The notes under the pieces are model-generated. The model was not told where the DNA came from and did not search any database. It saw only the letters and a program-made list of their open reading frames with translations. A DNA stretch of 64,000 bases from Piper betle (lineage: Eukaryota > Streptophyta > Magnoliopsida > Piperales > Piperaceae): positions 1 to 64,000 of the forward strand of contig JAURVB010014937.1 of NCBI GenBank assembly GCA_033002965.1, given 5' to 3'. A program made the position numbers and the translations under genes. Below are positions 35,009 through 47,996 of this stretch, in pieces (positions within the stretch are counted from its first letter, which is position 1; every line of letters begins with the position of its first letter).

Positions 35009-37955
35009 TGTAACGACCCGCCCGAACCGGACCGGGTGTTACTTAAAAATATAGTTAATGTAATGGTAATATTCCATAACATGAACTGAAATACAGCAAT
35101 TATGTCACGCAACATGTAATATGAATCATAACAATAAATCATGTTCTCTAAAATATAAAATAGCCATCCCACATTCTCATACCGTTTCCCATAGCCACAT
35201 TTATAACACAAGAGAATAATAAGGAAGTCCAACTTTATTATCGATTCACCATACCTGGGTTGGTAAAAGAACCACCAAACACACTTCTATTTTTTAGTCC
35301 CAAAGCTGCTCATCTGCAAAGGCAATTCTGCGTTAGTGATAAAACCACTATGCCGTATAATTAAATGAAACAAGTCAATAAAATCCTTATTATCATTTCA
35401 CCCGTTTTTATTATAATTTCACAAGTCTTTTAGTAATTATCTCTTAGGTCATTCTGAGATTAGTAATTTGTCTCCCAAGTCATTCTGAGATTAGTAAGAG
35501 TTGACTCCCAGCTCATCCTAAGATTAGGTGGTCTCCCAATTCATCTTGAGATTAGTCATGGTCTCCCAGTTCATTGTGAGATTAGAAATCGTCTTCTTGC
35601 TCATTCTAAGATTAGGTGGTCTCCCAATTCATCTTGAAATTTGTCATGGTCTTCCAGTACATTCTGAGATTAGAACATTGTCTCCTAAATCATTCTAAGA
35701 TTAGAAGACGTTTCCCAGCTCATCCTGAGATTAGGTGGTTCCCAATTTCATCTTGAGGTTATTCATGGTCCCCCAATTCATCTTGAGGTTAAAAATCGCC
35801 TTCTAGCTCATTCTGAGATTAGGTGGTCTCTCAATTCATCTTGAGATTATTCATGGTCCCCCAATTCATCTTGAGGTTAAAAATCGTCTCCCAACTCATT
35901 CTGAGATCAGTGCCGACAAAGGCTACCAATTTTGGAAAATGCAACATTTCATATTGTTATACCAGTTGGGAAAATATAACATTTCAAATAATTATACGGA
36001 CACACATAGTAATTTTAAAGGTACGGCCCCGTGTCCGATTGAGGCAATTCCTTGACCCCGGTTGTGCCACAACGCATGGTGGTCGAATCAGGGCTCAGGC
36101 CAACTTGGGCTGCCAACAAGGGAAAATACAATATTTTAGATGATTATACGGACCTGGATATTTCGAACTTGTAGCTGCGACCAATGATCCTAATCTAAAC
36201 GAGGACATAAAATTATATATAAGTATAATTTTATTCGAGTAGAAATGCATACAACTAAATGAGTAATATATATATCACTATTAAATTTCAACAATATTAA
36301 ATATTAAACTATTCATGTGATATAATCATTTAAATCCTACTTTAAATTAATAATCTAGATCATAATTAATGCTTAAAAAATAATAAAATAATTTTCAACT
36401 TATACACAAATATTCAAGTACTATTATTAGTATATTTTCCTTCAGTTATAATTTTTAATCGCTACTATTATTTAAAGCAATTTAATTAATTAAGTTGTTC
36501 AATTAAATTATTTAAATTAATTTGCATTATTTTAATTCATAAATATTATTAATACAATTATTTTAAATTATTCGACTCTATAAACGTTTGAACTTTATTT
36601 ATTTTCATTATTCTCTTTACGTTCGGCGCTAGTGAATGCTACGAGACTATAATTTAATAACCTATTTTCTACATTAATGACTTGTTATTAAATAATCACT
36701 TTATTTACCTAATATTAAATTTAATATGGTAAAACTAAAATCTTTATTTTATTAATTACTTATCATTGTCCGATTTAATTTGATCGGTTGTTGTGTGACG
36801 ATTAATTATCGACGGTTTGTCATTACAGTATTTTTATTACTTTTGTCCACGTCGATTTCATCTAATAATTAATTAGTTTAGTAACTTTAACCCATAACCC
36901 ATTAAAATAATTATTTTTAAAGATTTATTATGAGTTCCTATCATTTTTAAGTAATCAGTTTCGAGTCAACCAGTATTTACAGAATTGCCACCGCCCTTCT
37001 TCTTCTTCTTCCCGTCACCATTTTTCTCTCCACCAAAACCAGACCTTGGCAACCACACTGGTCACGTCCTTCAATTCCCCAGCAACCCAATTGAACAACC
37101 ATATAAACATCCTCAACAAGATAAAATCAGCAAGCGAGGACGCCTCATGTGCGTGATTTACAACAACGATCCAAGACGCCGTCCTGCACCAAACCAGGCA
37201 TGTTCCTCTTCTCCCAGCCTCAAGACCCCTCCTTTCTTGCACCTTGCCCCAATTCAGATGTTCCACGACCTAAAGCTGGCATCAAAATAGGAAAGATTGG
37301 CCACCTTTGGACGTTGCATGGAGTATTTCCGGCGGCCTGAACTGCTGTGAAGGAACCCATGATGCTATCGACGAAACACAACCGGTGTCTACCACTCTGA
37401 ACATCAATTACAACACCTATTGCAGCAGAATGTCGCCACTTCCATCACCCCTGCAACTCCGCCCATTCACCGCTGCAATTCCGCCACCCACCTGAAACCA
37501 GAGGGGTCGTCCGGGGTGAGAGGGGAAGCCTTACAACCATCAGCCACTGGACGGGATTTCAGTTTTCTAGTTTAGTTTAGTTCTTTTCTTTCTTGTTGAT
37601 TTCAGACATTAGTTACATGATTAACAAGCTTACTATTAATTAAAAATATGCATGCAAGAAAATTAAGAAGAGAGAGATAAGAAGAATACCTAAGCAAGGA
37701 AGAAGACATGCCGGCAAGGAAGAGTAGAAGAGAATGCGAATGAAGGCTACGGTGGAGGACGTCCTTTATAAAATGAAATGACGGCTAGGGTTTATGGAAA
37801 CACCCCAACACCCGTATTTTATTCATTTAACCGGGTAACTAGGTAAAGAATAAAATATTTAACCAGGTAATTAATATTAATTCTCTAACCTTTGATCCTT
37901 CCAGGCCCGAGTCGAATATATTAATTTAAAAAAAAATTTTCCCACGGTCTTTACA
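35009..37955 (-). repeat. Inverted solo LTR (A2) nested in the 5' LTR of B'
   Basis: Runs TGTAACGACCC … TCTTTACA, 2947 bp; flanks GCCGC (35004-35008) and GCTGC (37956-37960) form a target duplication with one C/T change. Read on the minus strand it matches the A2 LTR at 25743, including the first 300 bp and the minisatellite. The ORFs inside (36985-37495) belong to the GC-rich leader on the wrong strand and are not conserved in frame. Confidence 0.88.
35445..35911. repeat. Minisatellite in the inverted A2 LTR
   Basis: About 470 bp of the reverse complement of the same 30-bp monomers (for example 'ctcccaattcatcttgagat'), with the same flanks: 'gtgccgacaaaggctacca' on one side and the divergent terminal monomers on the other. 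It is less than half the length of the array at 28081-29235. Confidence 0.92.
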
Positions 37956-40426
37956 GCTGCCGATGTCAGCCAGCCGTCGATCGTCATTGCGAGGTCCATG
38001 CCGCGGTGTTGCCATGCCGCCCCGCCTAGTCCCAGCCACTGCCAGCCCGCTGGACACCGAATCCCGCGCCTAGGGCCGCGGCTACGTTCCGATTGCGTCA
38101 CCGATTCTACTGCCGGCAAACGTCGTAGCCGCCATCTAGTGGTCGCCTCATCACCTTCGACCACCCAGCGACCTTTCCTAATCGGAGCGGAGGCCGTCGC
38201 CGCCCAGGCCGGCCAGATCGAGTCACCCATCACTGCCACCCCTATTTTAGCCATTTTTCGGCGAGCCGCCACCGCCACTGACTATGTCGATGCCGTAGAT
38301 GCGTTGGGCTCACCGAGCGGCCAATGGTACCCAATATGAGCACTTTCCAGCCAGTAGATGCCGCTAGCGACTTTCGCTCGAAAATCGTTGGAAGCTACCA
38401 AAAAACTACTAAAACCTGCCAGAAAACTAGAGTCATTGAAATTTGCTGGAAGCTGGCGTAGCAAAACTGCTGAAACTGGTCGGAAAACCGGATTCGCTGG
38501 AATTTGTCGGGTTTTCCACGGAGCTCAACAAGTGATCCCGATCGAACTTCGGACGTCGACAAGCGCCAAATTTGAGCTCCGAGACGCGCAACAAAACCCT
38601 AGCCATCGCCGATTGCTGATGATGTGAGGTATAATTACCTCTGATTTAATTATTTAAAATTGATGATGATTGTTAGCATAGCATGCTAGGATAGAGTAGT
38701 TGTCATGATAAAGGTATGAGTAACATGAAGTGATGATTACATGATGCAATTAATTGAGAATGAATGTTAAATGATTTGATGATGTAAAGTAAATCTGAGC
38801 ATGTTAATCGGGTACAATGTAACTTAGGAAAATTACGATAAAATTGGTATGAATAGGATGAGTTAGAATTATTTCTATACTTATGATTATCTGATTGTCG
38901 ATTGATGTTCATTGAGGTTGATGCATCATTTAGTTAGCGGGCGTTAGTATTTAGTTTTGATGTGTAGGTACGGAGTAGGAGCTCGCCCTCTAGGCGCAAT
39001 GACATGCTTGGAGCTTCTACCAGGTCCGTTTAGGACTCGTCTCTGTTTTACGTTCTCTTCTATTGTATGTTTATTTTATTATTTGCAGGATGGGTTAAGT
39101 GGCATTTTATTGGATCCAACTTAACTCGGGTTATTTTATTGAAGAGTTTTCCAAATTAATAACCTCTTGAGGATGAGATCCCTTGAGGATGATTTTGAAA
39201 ACAAGATCCACCACAAGTTGCCTTTATATGAATCCCTTCCTAGGCCTATATATATATTTTATCGAGTTTTCAGTGAGACGAGAGATGGAGAAATTGACTG
39301 TACATACTATTAGCGGATGCCGTGACAATCAAAGCGGGCTCTGGATTAGTATCAGCAGATTGTTCCATTCCTAAGGGATCCTGACAACTCCGCGTTTGAG
39401 TTCCAGACACCCAGAGAACGTGGAGGTTTGTGGGTATTGTTTAGTACAGCTCATGTCCAGACTTGTGGTTTAAAGGGTACTAAAGGTGACTGCCTAAGAG
39501 TACTCGGCCTTCATGCTCAAGGCAAGGAGAGATATGGAGGTAAGTAGAGGTCTTAGGATTCGAGACTAGAAAAAGAAGTAAGAAAATGTCGAAAGATGTA
39601 TCAATAGCAACAGATCAGTTAGTTCGGGATGCTACTAGTCTGCAGCCCAGTGGCTCCTCAGTAGTGCCCTTCAGAGTGTTCACGTGGAGTATATGATATT
39701 TACTTTCATATGAGAGTTTGCTCTCATAGTCAGCTTGTTATAGTTATTTTATTTTCCAAACCAGTAACACTTGTTACTGACGTGTTTTTATACTATATGT
39801 AGGTAATAATCACTAGTCGGAGGAGCCAACATGGACAGAGGAGCACTATTATCGCTTGCACACATGTCAGTCCATAGAGTAATTAATGTTTTTGTTACGA
39901 TGTTATTATCTTGAGAATGACATGAAATGCTGAGACATAATATGATGTGATTAATTGCTTAAGATATGATGATAGGACGTAATTATGTGCTAAGAGATGA
40001 TGAGATGAAGTGAACACGAATAGATTGCGCAATGGAAGGGTTATATATATTTGCATATGTATATTTACAGCATGCTAGATTTTGTATTTTGTATGAATGA
40101 AATTGTTTGATATATGGTTATATATATTTGCATATGTATATTTGACACGGTGGACCCTAATTGTTTTTTAGGGGAAACTCTGTCCGTTATATTTCAAAAT
40201 TTTTATTAATTTTTATCCAGATTGTCTTGGTGTGTACTTTGATTTGCATGTCATTCATGCAGTACCATGTTAAGGTTTGTGCATTCATCCATACACTGAG
40301 AGTTGTTTCTTCATCTTGAGACGCCGAGATTGGATCTGCATGAGTTAGGTTTGGGTTAGCCACCTAACCGGGGCCTATAACATGCCAGTTCGGTTCACGA
40401 GCGTGAACCGGATTTGGAGTGTTACA

Positions 40427-40622
40427 TAATAGAATTCAGAATGTTTGAGATGGACAACATCACTAGCAGGATTTGCCATGTCAGCACCACTAAATAAGTG
40501 AGGATGTCTATGACTATTGAAGAGCACAGGATACAGCTGATGTGTATCCAACATCTAGGTTCAGTTTCAGTAGAACCTCCTTCAGTTAAAATTTCGGGAA
40601 CGAAATTTTTATGAGGGAAGAT
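40427..40622 (+). other. Residual interior of B' with polypurine tract
   Basis: This is 196 bp only. No primer site follows the 5' LTR. The end reads 'aaaatttcgggaacgaaatt' then 'atgagggaagat', the polypurine tract, next to the 3' LTR. It resembles the corresponding end of the family-B interior at 2730-2819, so it is the surviving 3' tip of an interior otherwise lost. Confidence 0.75.
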
Positions 40623-40833
40623 TGTAAAACCCGCGATTCAAGTCAGGGTTTTATATTCCGAACCGGTCGGCTTTACCATTATTTTTGAGTCAAGTCAGTT
40701 TCAGAACATATGTACTGAGTTGTCGCCAGTCGCGTGTATGAGCTATAAGGGTCATACGTACCCAAATATATGATGATAACGTCATGAACCCAACAGAAAT
40801 GAATCAGTTATCAGAATATATAAGAGTATTTCA

Positions 40834-40900
<67 letters not shown>

Positions 40901-43452
40901 GATTGTAGAATTAGTTTTAGCTCGTTTATCGCGTTAGGACGCGTTACGGGCAGTTTGCGTGGGTTGATAGTTCTAGAGCATATCATTATAATGCTTTGGT
41001 GTTTGTTTGATTTTATGGGATTTTTCCTGATTTTTTAAAGGATTTAATATGACTTAGTGATTATACTTGACTCGAGTTGGACATGAGTCAAGTATTATTT
41101 ACGACTTTGCCACCGAGCCCTTTTCTTTTCTCCCCCGACGTGTTTTTCCCCAAACCCTGATTGCCGCCCCTTTTTCTTGTTGCCACCACCGTTGCCAACA
41201 TCGGTCTGCCGTCGATCGTCGCTGCCAAGCCCACGCCACGGTGTTGTCGTTCCGCCCCGACCAGTCCCGGCTGTTGCCAGGCCAGTCCCAGCCACTGCCA
41301 GGCCAGTCCCGGCCGTTGCCAGACTACCATGATGCCAGAATCGCAGCACCTAGCGCCACCACTACGTTTATGTCACGTCGCCGATACTTTCACCGGTGAC
41401 CGTCGCAGCCGCCATCGAGTGGTCGCCTTAGCGCCATCAACCACCCAGCGATCTTTCCTGACCGGAGCGAAGGCCGTGGCCACCTAGGCCAGCCGGATTG
41501 AGTAACCCATCGATGCCATAGACATGTCAGGCTTGCCGAACCAGTTCCAATGGTACCCAATATGACCACTTTCCGGCCAGTAGACGCCGCTAGTGACTGT
41601 TGCCGGAAAACCACCGAAAAACTGTCGGAAGGTGCCGGAAAACTACCTGAACTTGCCGGAAAACTGGATTTGCTAGAATTCATTGGATCTACCACGGAGG
41701 TCATCCAGTCGATCCCGATCGAACTTCAGATGCCAACAAGGGCCAAATTTGAGCTCCGAGACTCGCAACTGAACCCTAGTTGTCTCTGATTACCGACGAC
41801 ATGAGGTATAATTACCTCCAAATTTATAATTTAAACCTTATGATTGTTAGCACAGCATGCTAGGGTTGGTTTACTTATGTGATTAATGCTTAATTATGGA
41901 TGAAACGGTGTGTTGCAGGATGAGATTGAGTGTGATGTTCATTGTGTGTGATGCATCATTTAGTTAGTGGGCATTAGTATTTAGTTTTGTTGTGTAGGTA
42001 CGAAGTAGGAGCTCGCCGCCTAGGTGTGATGACATGCTTGGAGCTTCTACCAGGTCTGTTTAGGACTCGTCTCTGTTTTATGTTCTCTTCTATCGTATGT
42101 TTATTTTATTATTTGTAGGATGGGTTAAGTGGCATTTTATTGGATGCCACCTTAACTCGGGCCATTTAACCAAAAAGTTTTCTGGATTAATAACCCCTCG
42201 AGGATGAGATCCCTCGAGGATGATTTCAAAAACAAGGTCCACCACAAGTTGCCTTCGGGCTTATTATATAAATCCCTTCCCATGTATATATATATATATA
42301 CATATAATTTTATTGAGTTTTTAGTGAGATGAGAGATGGAGAAACCAACTGCACATACCGTGAGAGGATGCTGTGATAGTCAAACTGGACTCTGGATTTG
42401 TGTAGGGAACTGTTCCATTCCCAAGGGATCCTGACAATTGCGCGTTTGAATTCCTCACACCCAGAGAACGTGGAGGTTTACGGGTATTTTTTAGTACAAC
42501 ACATGTCCAGGCTTATGGTTTAAAAGGTACTAAAGGGGACTGCCTGAGAGTACTCGGCCTTCGTGCTCAAGGCCAAGAGAAATATGGAGGTAAGGAGAGG
42601 GCTTAGGATTTGAGACCAGAAAATGAAGTGAGAAAATGCTGAGAGAGGCATCAACAGCAATAGATTAGTTAGTTCGGGATGCTACCGGGTCTGCAGCCCA
42701 GTGGCTCCTTAATAGGTGCCTGTCAGATTATTCATGAGGAGTACATGATGTTTTCTTTCATATGAGAGTTTGTTCTCATAGCCAACTTGTTATAGTTATT
42801 TTATTTTCCAGACCAGTAACACTTGCTACTGATGTGTTTTCATACTATATGTAGGTAATAATCACAAGTTGGAGGAGCCAGTTTGGATGAGGAGCATTGA
42901 TGTCGCTTGCACACATGTCAATTGATAGAGAGGTTAATATTTTGTTATGATGTTATTATATTGATGTGATGCGATTACATGCTAAAATATGAGGGCATGA
43001 TGAGATAAAATACTAAGACATGATGACAAGAAAAGGGAATGTGAATAGATTGCACAGTGGAACCATGGTGGGTTGAGACCCAAATTTCAAAATGAGTATA
43101 CAGCATATTAGATTACGTGTGATTAAAATTGTTGATATATGTATATATTATATTTGTATATATTATTTTGACAGGATGGACCCTAATTGCACTTTTAGGG
43201 GAGACTGTCCGTTTTATTTCAGAATTTTTATTGATTTTGGTCGTCATTGTATTGTTGTGTAAATTACTTTGCATGTCATCCATGTAGTATCATGTGAGGA
43301 TTTTTCGCATTCATCCATGCATGACGAGTCATATTTTCATCTTAAGGCGCCGAGATTAGATCCGCACGAGTTGGGTTTGGGTTTGCCGACCTAACCGGGG
43401 CCTGTAACATGTTATTTGGTTCACGAGCGTGCACCGGATTTGGGGTGTTACA
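40623..43452 (+). repeat. 3' LTR of B'
   Basis: 2830 bp, TGTAAAACCCGCG … GGGGTGTTACA, uninterrupted. It has a GC-rich leader-like block (about 41105-41800) ending in GAGGTATAATTACCTC at 41802-41820, the GTTAAGT hairpin at 42121-42158, and a terminal region with 'catccatgcatgacgag'. Frames of 79-110 codons across the GC-rich part do not keep frame with the 5' LTR and look noncoding. Confidence 0.87.
40838..40899. repeat. TA microsatellite, about 60 bp, in 3' LTR of B'
   Basis: A pure TA run where the sister 5' LTR (near 34705) has only a few TA units, so it expanded after insertion of B'. The 84-codon frame with an IYIYIY run is a by-product. Confidence 0.95.
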
Positions 43453-46400
43453 AAATGTGCTACATTATGCAGTACCCTCCTACTCCACACTACCTCAAGG
43501 TTTGAAGGAGTACTAATGTGGTCTATAAATCCCGTATATACTCTTAGTCATAAAAGCCGTAAACCCTCATATTTATACATATAGGCTTGGGAGAGGATTT
43601 AATACATAGTTTCTACTTCTTAACTTTCGAAAACCATCAAGGGACCTCAGTCTTGCAGTTTTATTAAACATGTGTAAAAAACAAGGCTAAATGACCCAAC
43701 ATTAGAGGGATCCAATAAAATGTCACCGAAAGTCGTCCTACGTCTAAAACACAATTAAACATGACACGTAGGGACTCAAGCAAAGATCAAGCAAAGGGAG
43801 AGTTCCGCAGACTTGTGGTCCAAGCTCTAAACTCATTGACACATCTACAATGAGCTCGGACCCCATAACCTACATCGAAACCTAGTGCAAAGTAAAATAC
43901 TCACATCTCTATATGATGCATGCTCATAGTGCGTGCTCACACCATTAATACATCCTAATAAACTAAATAAACCTACAACTAAATGTCGAGCACGTAAATT
44001 GAGACATAATAAAAGCAATAAGTAATAAATAAATATACTCATGAATAAACAGATAACTGATAAATACGTGAAAATAATAATACTCTAACCATAATGTAAT
44101 AATATAATTATGCTACGTATCACATATACTCTTGTTTGAAACCATATAAATAAATAATTAATTAATTAAATAATTATTCTATAAATAAATAAACAATAAG
44201 TTAATTTGAATTATTCATTAATAATAATAATAATAATCATAGTTATCCAATACAGAATACATGATTAAATACAAATAAATAATAGCATACATGCAACCAA
44301 CAAGTAGATAAATAAACAAACAAATAATTAAATAAAATTTAGTAAACATGAATAAGATTAAAATTAATAAGCAAGTATATCAATAATAATAATAAACAAA
44401 CCCATAAGCATTCATCATATATGACAACATATAAATAAAAAGAAATAAACAATAACGAATGAATAAATAAATAAAAATGCTTATAACATCTAAAATAAGC
44501 TAAATAATGAGAATATACATCTAAACTAATATAAGGGTTTTTAAATTACCGAAAATGGTAAAAAAATGGCCAAAAGTGACCAAAAATTAGTCGAACTGGA
44601 CTGAACTGAGTCAACTCGGGTGACTTGGCCGAGGTGAGTTGAGTTGACTTTGTTGAGTCAAACAACAGTGTTGGGCTAGGTAGATTGACATGAACATGGG
44701 CTCGGGAATAACCACGGACATGAATAGGTGAACAGGTCTAGGGCAGGCAAACGCAAACACAGGATGGCTGATGTGAACACCGGTATGCAGTTTGACGGGC
44801 AGGAGGTGCCCATTGCGGAAAACAAGATGGTGGTGGCAATCGGCGGAGTCACCACGGGTACAGATAGAGGGCAGAATCACCATGGGTGTGGCAGGATCTC
44901 TGGGGGTGATCATGGCCATGGCGGTGGTCATGGGTAATATTAAAGATGGATATCTCAGCAAGATGAAGCTGTGTAGGTGGTCGGATCGAAGGTGGCTCTC
45001 TTGCGCCAAAAACGGCTCAAAAGGTGGCAGCAGAAATTAGTTCTAAAATCTTTGGCGCTGGTAGTCGTGAGAAGTATGGATAGAAAGCTAGCTGTGAGGC
45101 AGTCATGGGGGTGCCGGTCCGGAGGTCACTAGTAGCAAGCCGATGTGGTGACAGCGGTAAGGGTGGAAAACGCCAACAATGTGGGAAAGTCACTCAAAAT
45201 CAAAGGGAGAATGCTGGGGCTGATGTGGACAAGTTAGATCTTGCCACGTGGATTTAGTGGGACCCACCTATCAGTATATTCATTATTCATATAGATGGAA
45301 AGCTCGAATTGAGGCTGTCCAAAGCCAAAACTGACTCGAGTCCTAAAAGTGAACCTATAAGTGGGAATTGAGGCACGAAAGCTAAGTAGGCCTCAAACAC
45401 TGAACTCAATCATGTGAAAATCTACGACTCGATCAAGGTAGGCCCACAGGGGCACAATTTGGTGATCCGAAAGCCCTATGAAGCATGCAAGAAACCTTGA
45501 AAATCTCAAACAGATACTAAACGCTACAACAACCTAGATGTAGGCCTAAAACCTTGGCTAACTTATAAAAATCATATGTACACCTCATGTGTGCACTGAT
45601 AACTCACACTATGTTGTAGCCTAACTCAAGCTATCATCTACATGTCGGGCATGCTCAACCACCATAACATGCTCATATAGCCATCTGGGCCCCATACACA
45701 TGGTCTAAAAATTGGTCTAGTTCAATCTCCTTAGAACTGACTCGGTATGGCCCAAACCGGGTAAACTACAAGAGGGTAAAACTCTTATTCAAAGTTGGGT
45801 TTTACAGACCCGCTCAGCAATCCATATCTTGCTTTGACTAGCACATGCCCGCTTGCATAGCACGGCTATGAAGGATTTATATAATATGCTTGAAGGTAGC
45901 TTGCGGTGGGTCTTGTTTTCAAAATCAGACTCGAGAGATCTCATCTTCGATGGTTATTAATCACGGAAGTAAAATATATGTAAATAGCTCGTGTAATGTG
46001 GGTCTAATCAAATAGTCACTTAACACGTCCTACAATCTGAAAATCAAATCAGCAATAGACTATAACGATAAAAGCTAAGAAGAGTCGTAAATGACTTGTG
46101 GTCCAAGCTCCAAGCGTGACGTCTCATCTACGGAGATCTCGAACTCCGAAACCTACATCGAAACCCATTGCTAAGTAAAATGCGACAACTCTATATAATT
46201 CATTCTCGTAGTGTGTTCTCACATCATTAGTACATCATAACGTAGAAGACTGCTAAATAAACCTACAACTAAACATCTAGTACGCAAATTAAGACATAAT
46301 AAAAAACATAACAAATACACAAATAATAATTACAAAAATAAATACACTCATGCATAAATAGATTAATAATAAATACATGGAAATAATAATACTCTAATAA

Positions 46401-46935
46401 TAAAGTAATAATATAAATATTACATATACTTGTGTTAGTAAGCATTTAAATAATTAAATAAATGAATACATAATCATTCTATAAATAAATAAACAATTAG
46501 TTAATTTTAATTAATCATGAATAATAATAACATCACAGTTATCCAATAAGAAATGCTTAATTAAATACAAATAAATTTTAACATACACGCAACGAACAAA
46601 TATATAAATAAATAATAAATAAATAAAATTTAGTAAACATAAATAAGATTAATAGTAATAAGTAAATATGTGAATAATAATAATAAACAATCACATAAGC
46701 ATTTGTCATATACGACAACATATAAATAATGTGAATATGCACTTAAACTAGTGTAGAGGTTATTGAGTTACTGGGAGGGGGCTGAAAATGTTTGACAACG
46801 GTAAACTAAGTCAACCCGGGCGAGCTGAGTTGACTCATTGAGTCAAGAAACAATGCCAGACTTAGTTGCTAGGTTCGGTAGTTGGACGCAGACACAGGTT
46901 CGAGCATGACCATAGGACTGCTGGGCTGGTTAACA

Positions 46936-47434
46936 TAGGTTTTCCTATTATTATTATGTTCCTGTGTGTTGGGACGGCATTGGTGGAAGGACAGATAGTT
47001 GCTACACACACTTACTCAACGCCCCGTTATTTCTTTCCTTCGCTTGTTTGTGTGACACATGTTCTTATAGCATGTAGCCACTTATTAAGTTGTTGCATGC
47101 ATACATTCATCCTTTCTTGTTGAGTGTTGGTTGCACATTAATAGTGTCATCCTTTCTCAAGATGCCAAGAGGGTTGCTTCAGTCCGTTTCGCATTTAATT
47201 CTTGTAGATTAATTGATTTAGACGTGACTAATTCGATCATAACAATTCTAATCTAGTTCTTAGGTGAACCAAATTTAGGGTGTTACAATTATTCAAATTG
47301 AGCCAATAATAAGTACAAACAAAATCAATCAACCCTATTTTTAATTAAAAATATTTTTTTCCAATAAATGCTAGTTGCCACTATTCATTTTGGCCACTCA
47401 TGGCCCAATTTGAGCACTTGCACCGGGTCATTAC
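46936..47434 (+). repeat. Plus-strand LTR 3'-end fragments
   Basis: Sequence to 47288 ends 'ttaggtgaaccaaatttagg' GTGTTACA, the reverse complement of the C-type end at 47997, so it is the 3' end of a plus-strand B/C LTR. 47289-47434 ends 'gcaccgggtcattaca' and is followed by a primer-site-like sequence, so it is the tail of a second LTR. Starts cannot be fixed. The 85-codon frame at 46866-47123 crosses the junction and is not credible. Confidence 0.5.
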
Positions 47435-47996
47435 AAACGGTATTAGCGCCATCGTGGGACTATATTGGATGGATCCTAGGTTGTTCATTAAACACACAAG
47501 GCTTATCAGGCATATATAGAAATCTTGAGAACAGATTTACTAAGGTCGGCAGATTATAAGATCTTCTAAATAGTTAGTCTTACATTTAATATCTACCAAG
47601 GTAAGATTTAGTATATTAGGAGGATGTGCTTATAATGTTTAAGTTTAGCTAGTCATTTTGAAAGAATGACCTAGACTCATAAGTTTACAATTTGCTACAT
47701 GGGCCTGATCTAGGTAGAGGCCAAGCTTAACTACATTGCACAAGATCCCAACTGGCACCTACTACCTAGTCTATTTTTTTAGAAAATAGTGTTTTTTAGA
47801 ACTATAGAAAGAATTACATATGTTAATTAACAATTTTATATAAGTAAACATCCCAACAAAGGAAAAATAAATAATGAAATATATCTTAATTGTATAGCAC
47901 AAGATCCTCAAGTTGTCTCAAAATCACACACAAAATCCAACCTTTGATCACAGATTAACCACACTAGTTAATCTATGACAATTTTCTGACATCTAT

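Larger units (their letters stand above)
34487..40426 (+). repeat. 5' LTR of B', interrupted
   Basis: Starts TGTAAAACCCATG and ends GGAGTGTTACA; net length about 2.99 kb after removing 35009-37955 and one target copy. It contains a C/T-rich leader start near 34930-35000, which continues at 37956 into a GC-rich block (to about 38625) with frames of 89-113 codons, then a G-A-G/GTATAATTACC sequence at about 38628, the 'ttaagt…acttaactcg' hairpin near 39091-39128, and a lower-complexity tail. The counterpart in the 3' LTR shows the same order. Confidence 0.85.
34487..43452 (+). mobile_element. Element B': two full LTRs around a 196-bp interior
   Basis: Perfect 5-bp target duplication AAATG (34482-34486 and 43453-43457). 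5' LTR 34487-40426 (with a nested inverted A2 LTR), interior 40427-40622, 3' LTR 40623-43452. The two LTRs align along their length with many point differences, so the insertion is not recent. The interior keeps only the end of a coding region and the polypurine tract. There is no primer site, gag or pol, so it is non-autonomous and probably a deletion derivative. Confidence 0.85.
32932..45806 (-). repeat. C2: solo LTR inserted in C1, itself twice interrupted
   Basis: On the minus strand it begins TGTAAAACCCAAC (45806) and ends GTGATGTTACA (32932). The flanks GGCCC (32927-32931) and GACCC (45807-45811) are a 5-bp target duplication with one G/A change. After removing the solo LTR at 33263-34255 and element B' (34487-43452), with their target duplications, about 2.9 kb remains, matching full-length B LTRs. 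It has no internal region. The centre (44010-44520) is very AT-rich with AATAA-type runs. The small ORFs at 44611-45040 look fortuitous. Confidence 0.8.
32282..46935 (-). repeat. C1: old minus-strand LTR, host of the nest
   Basis: C1 is visible as 32282-32931 and 45812-46935, about 1.8 kb in total. It is related in minus orientation to the B LTRs: near 45900-45990 it has the counterpart of the B block 'gattttgaaaacaaga' and 'gaggatgagatc'. Its 3' terminus (right after LTR A) and its 5' end (near 46935, where a plus-strand LTR fragment begins) are lost. It is interrupted by C2 and everything inside C2. Confidence 0.65.

Noticed and set aside
37877..38339. Overlapping 133- and 113-codon frames in GC-rich sequence
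   Set aside because: They lie on opposite strands of the B LTR leader-like block, and the counterpart at 41088-41487 does not keep either frame; high GC alone lowers stop frequency.
44611..45040. 132-codon minus and 69/82-codon plus frames
   Set aside because: Inside the C2 solo LTR, overlapping on both strands, with no counterpart in C1.
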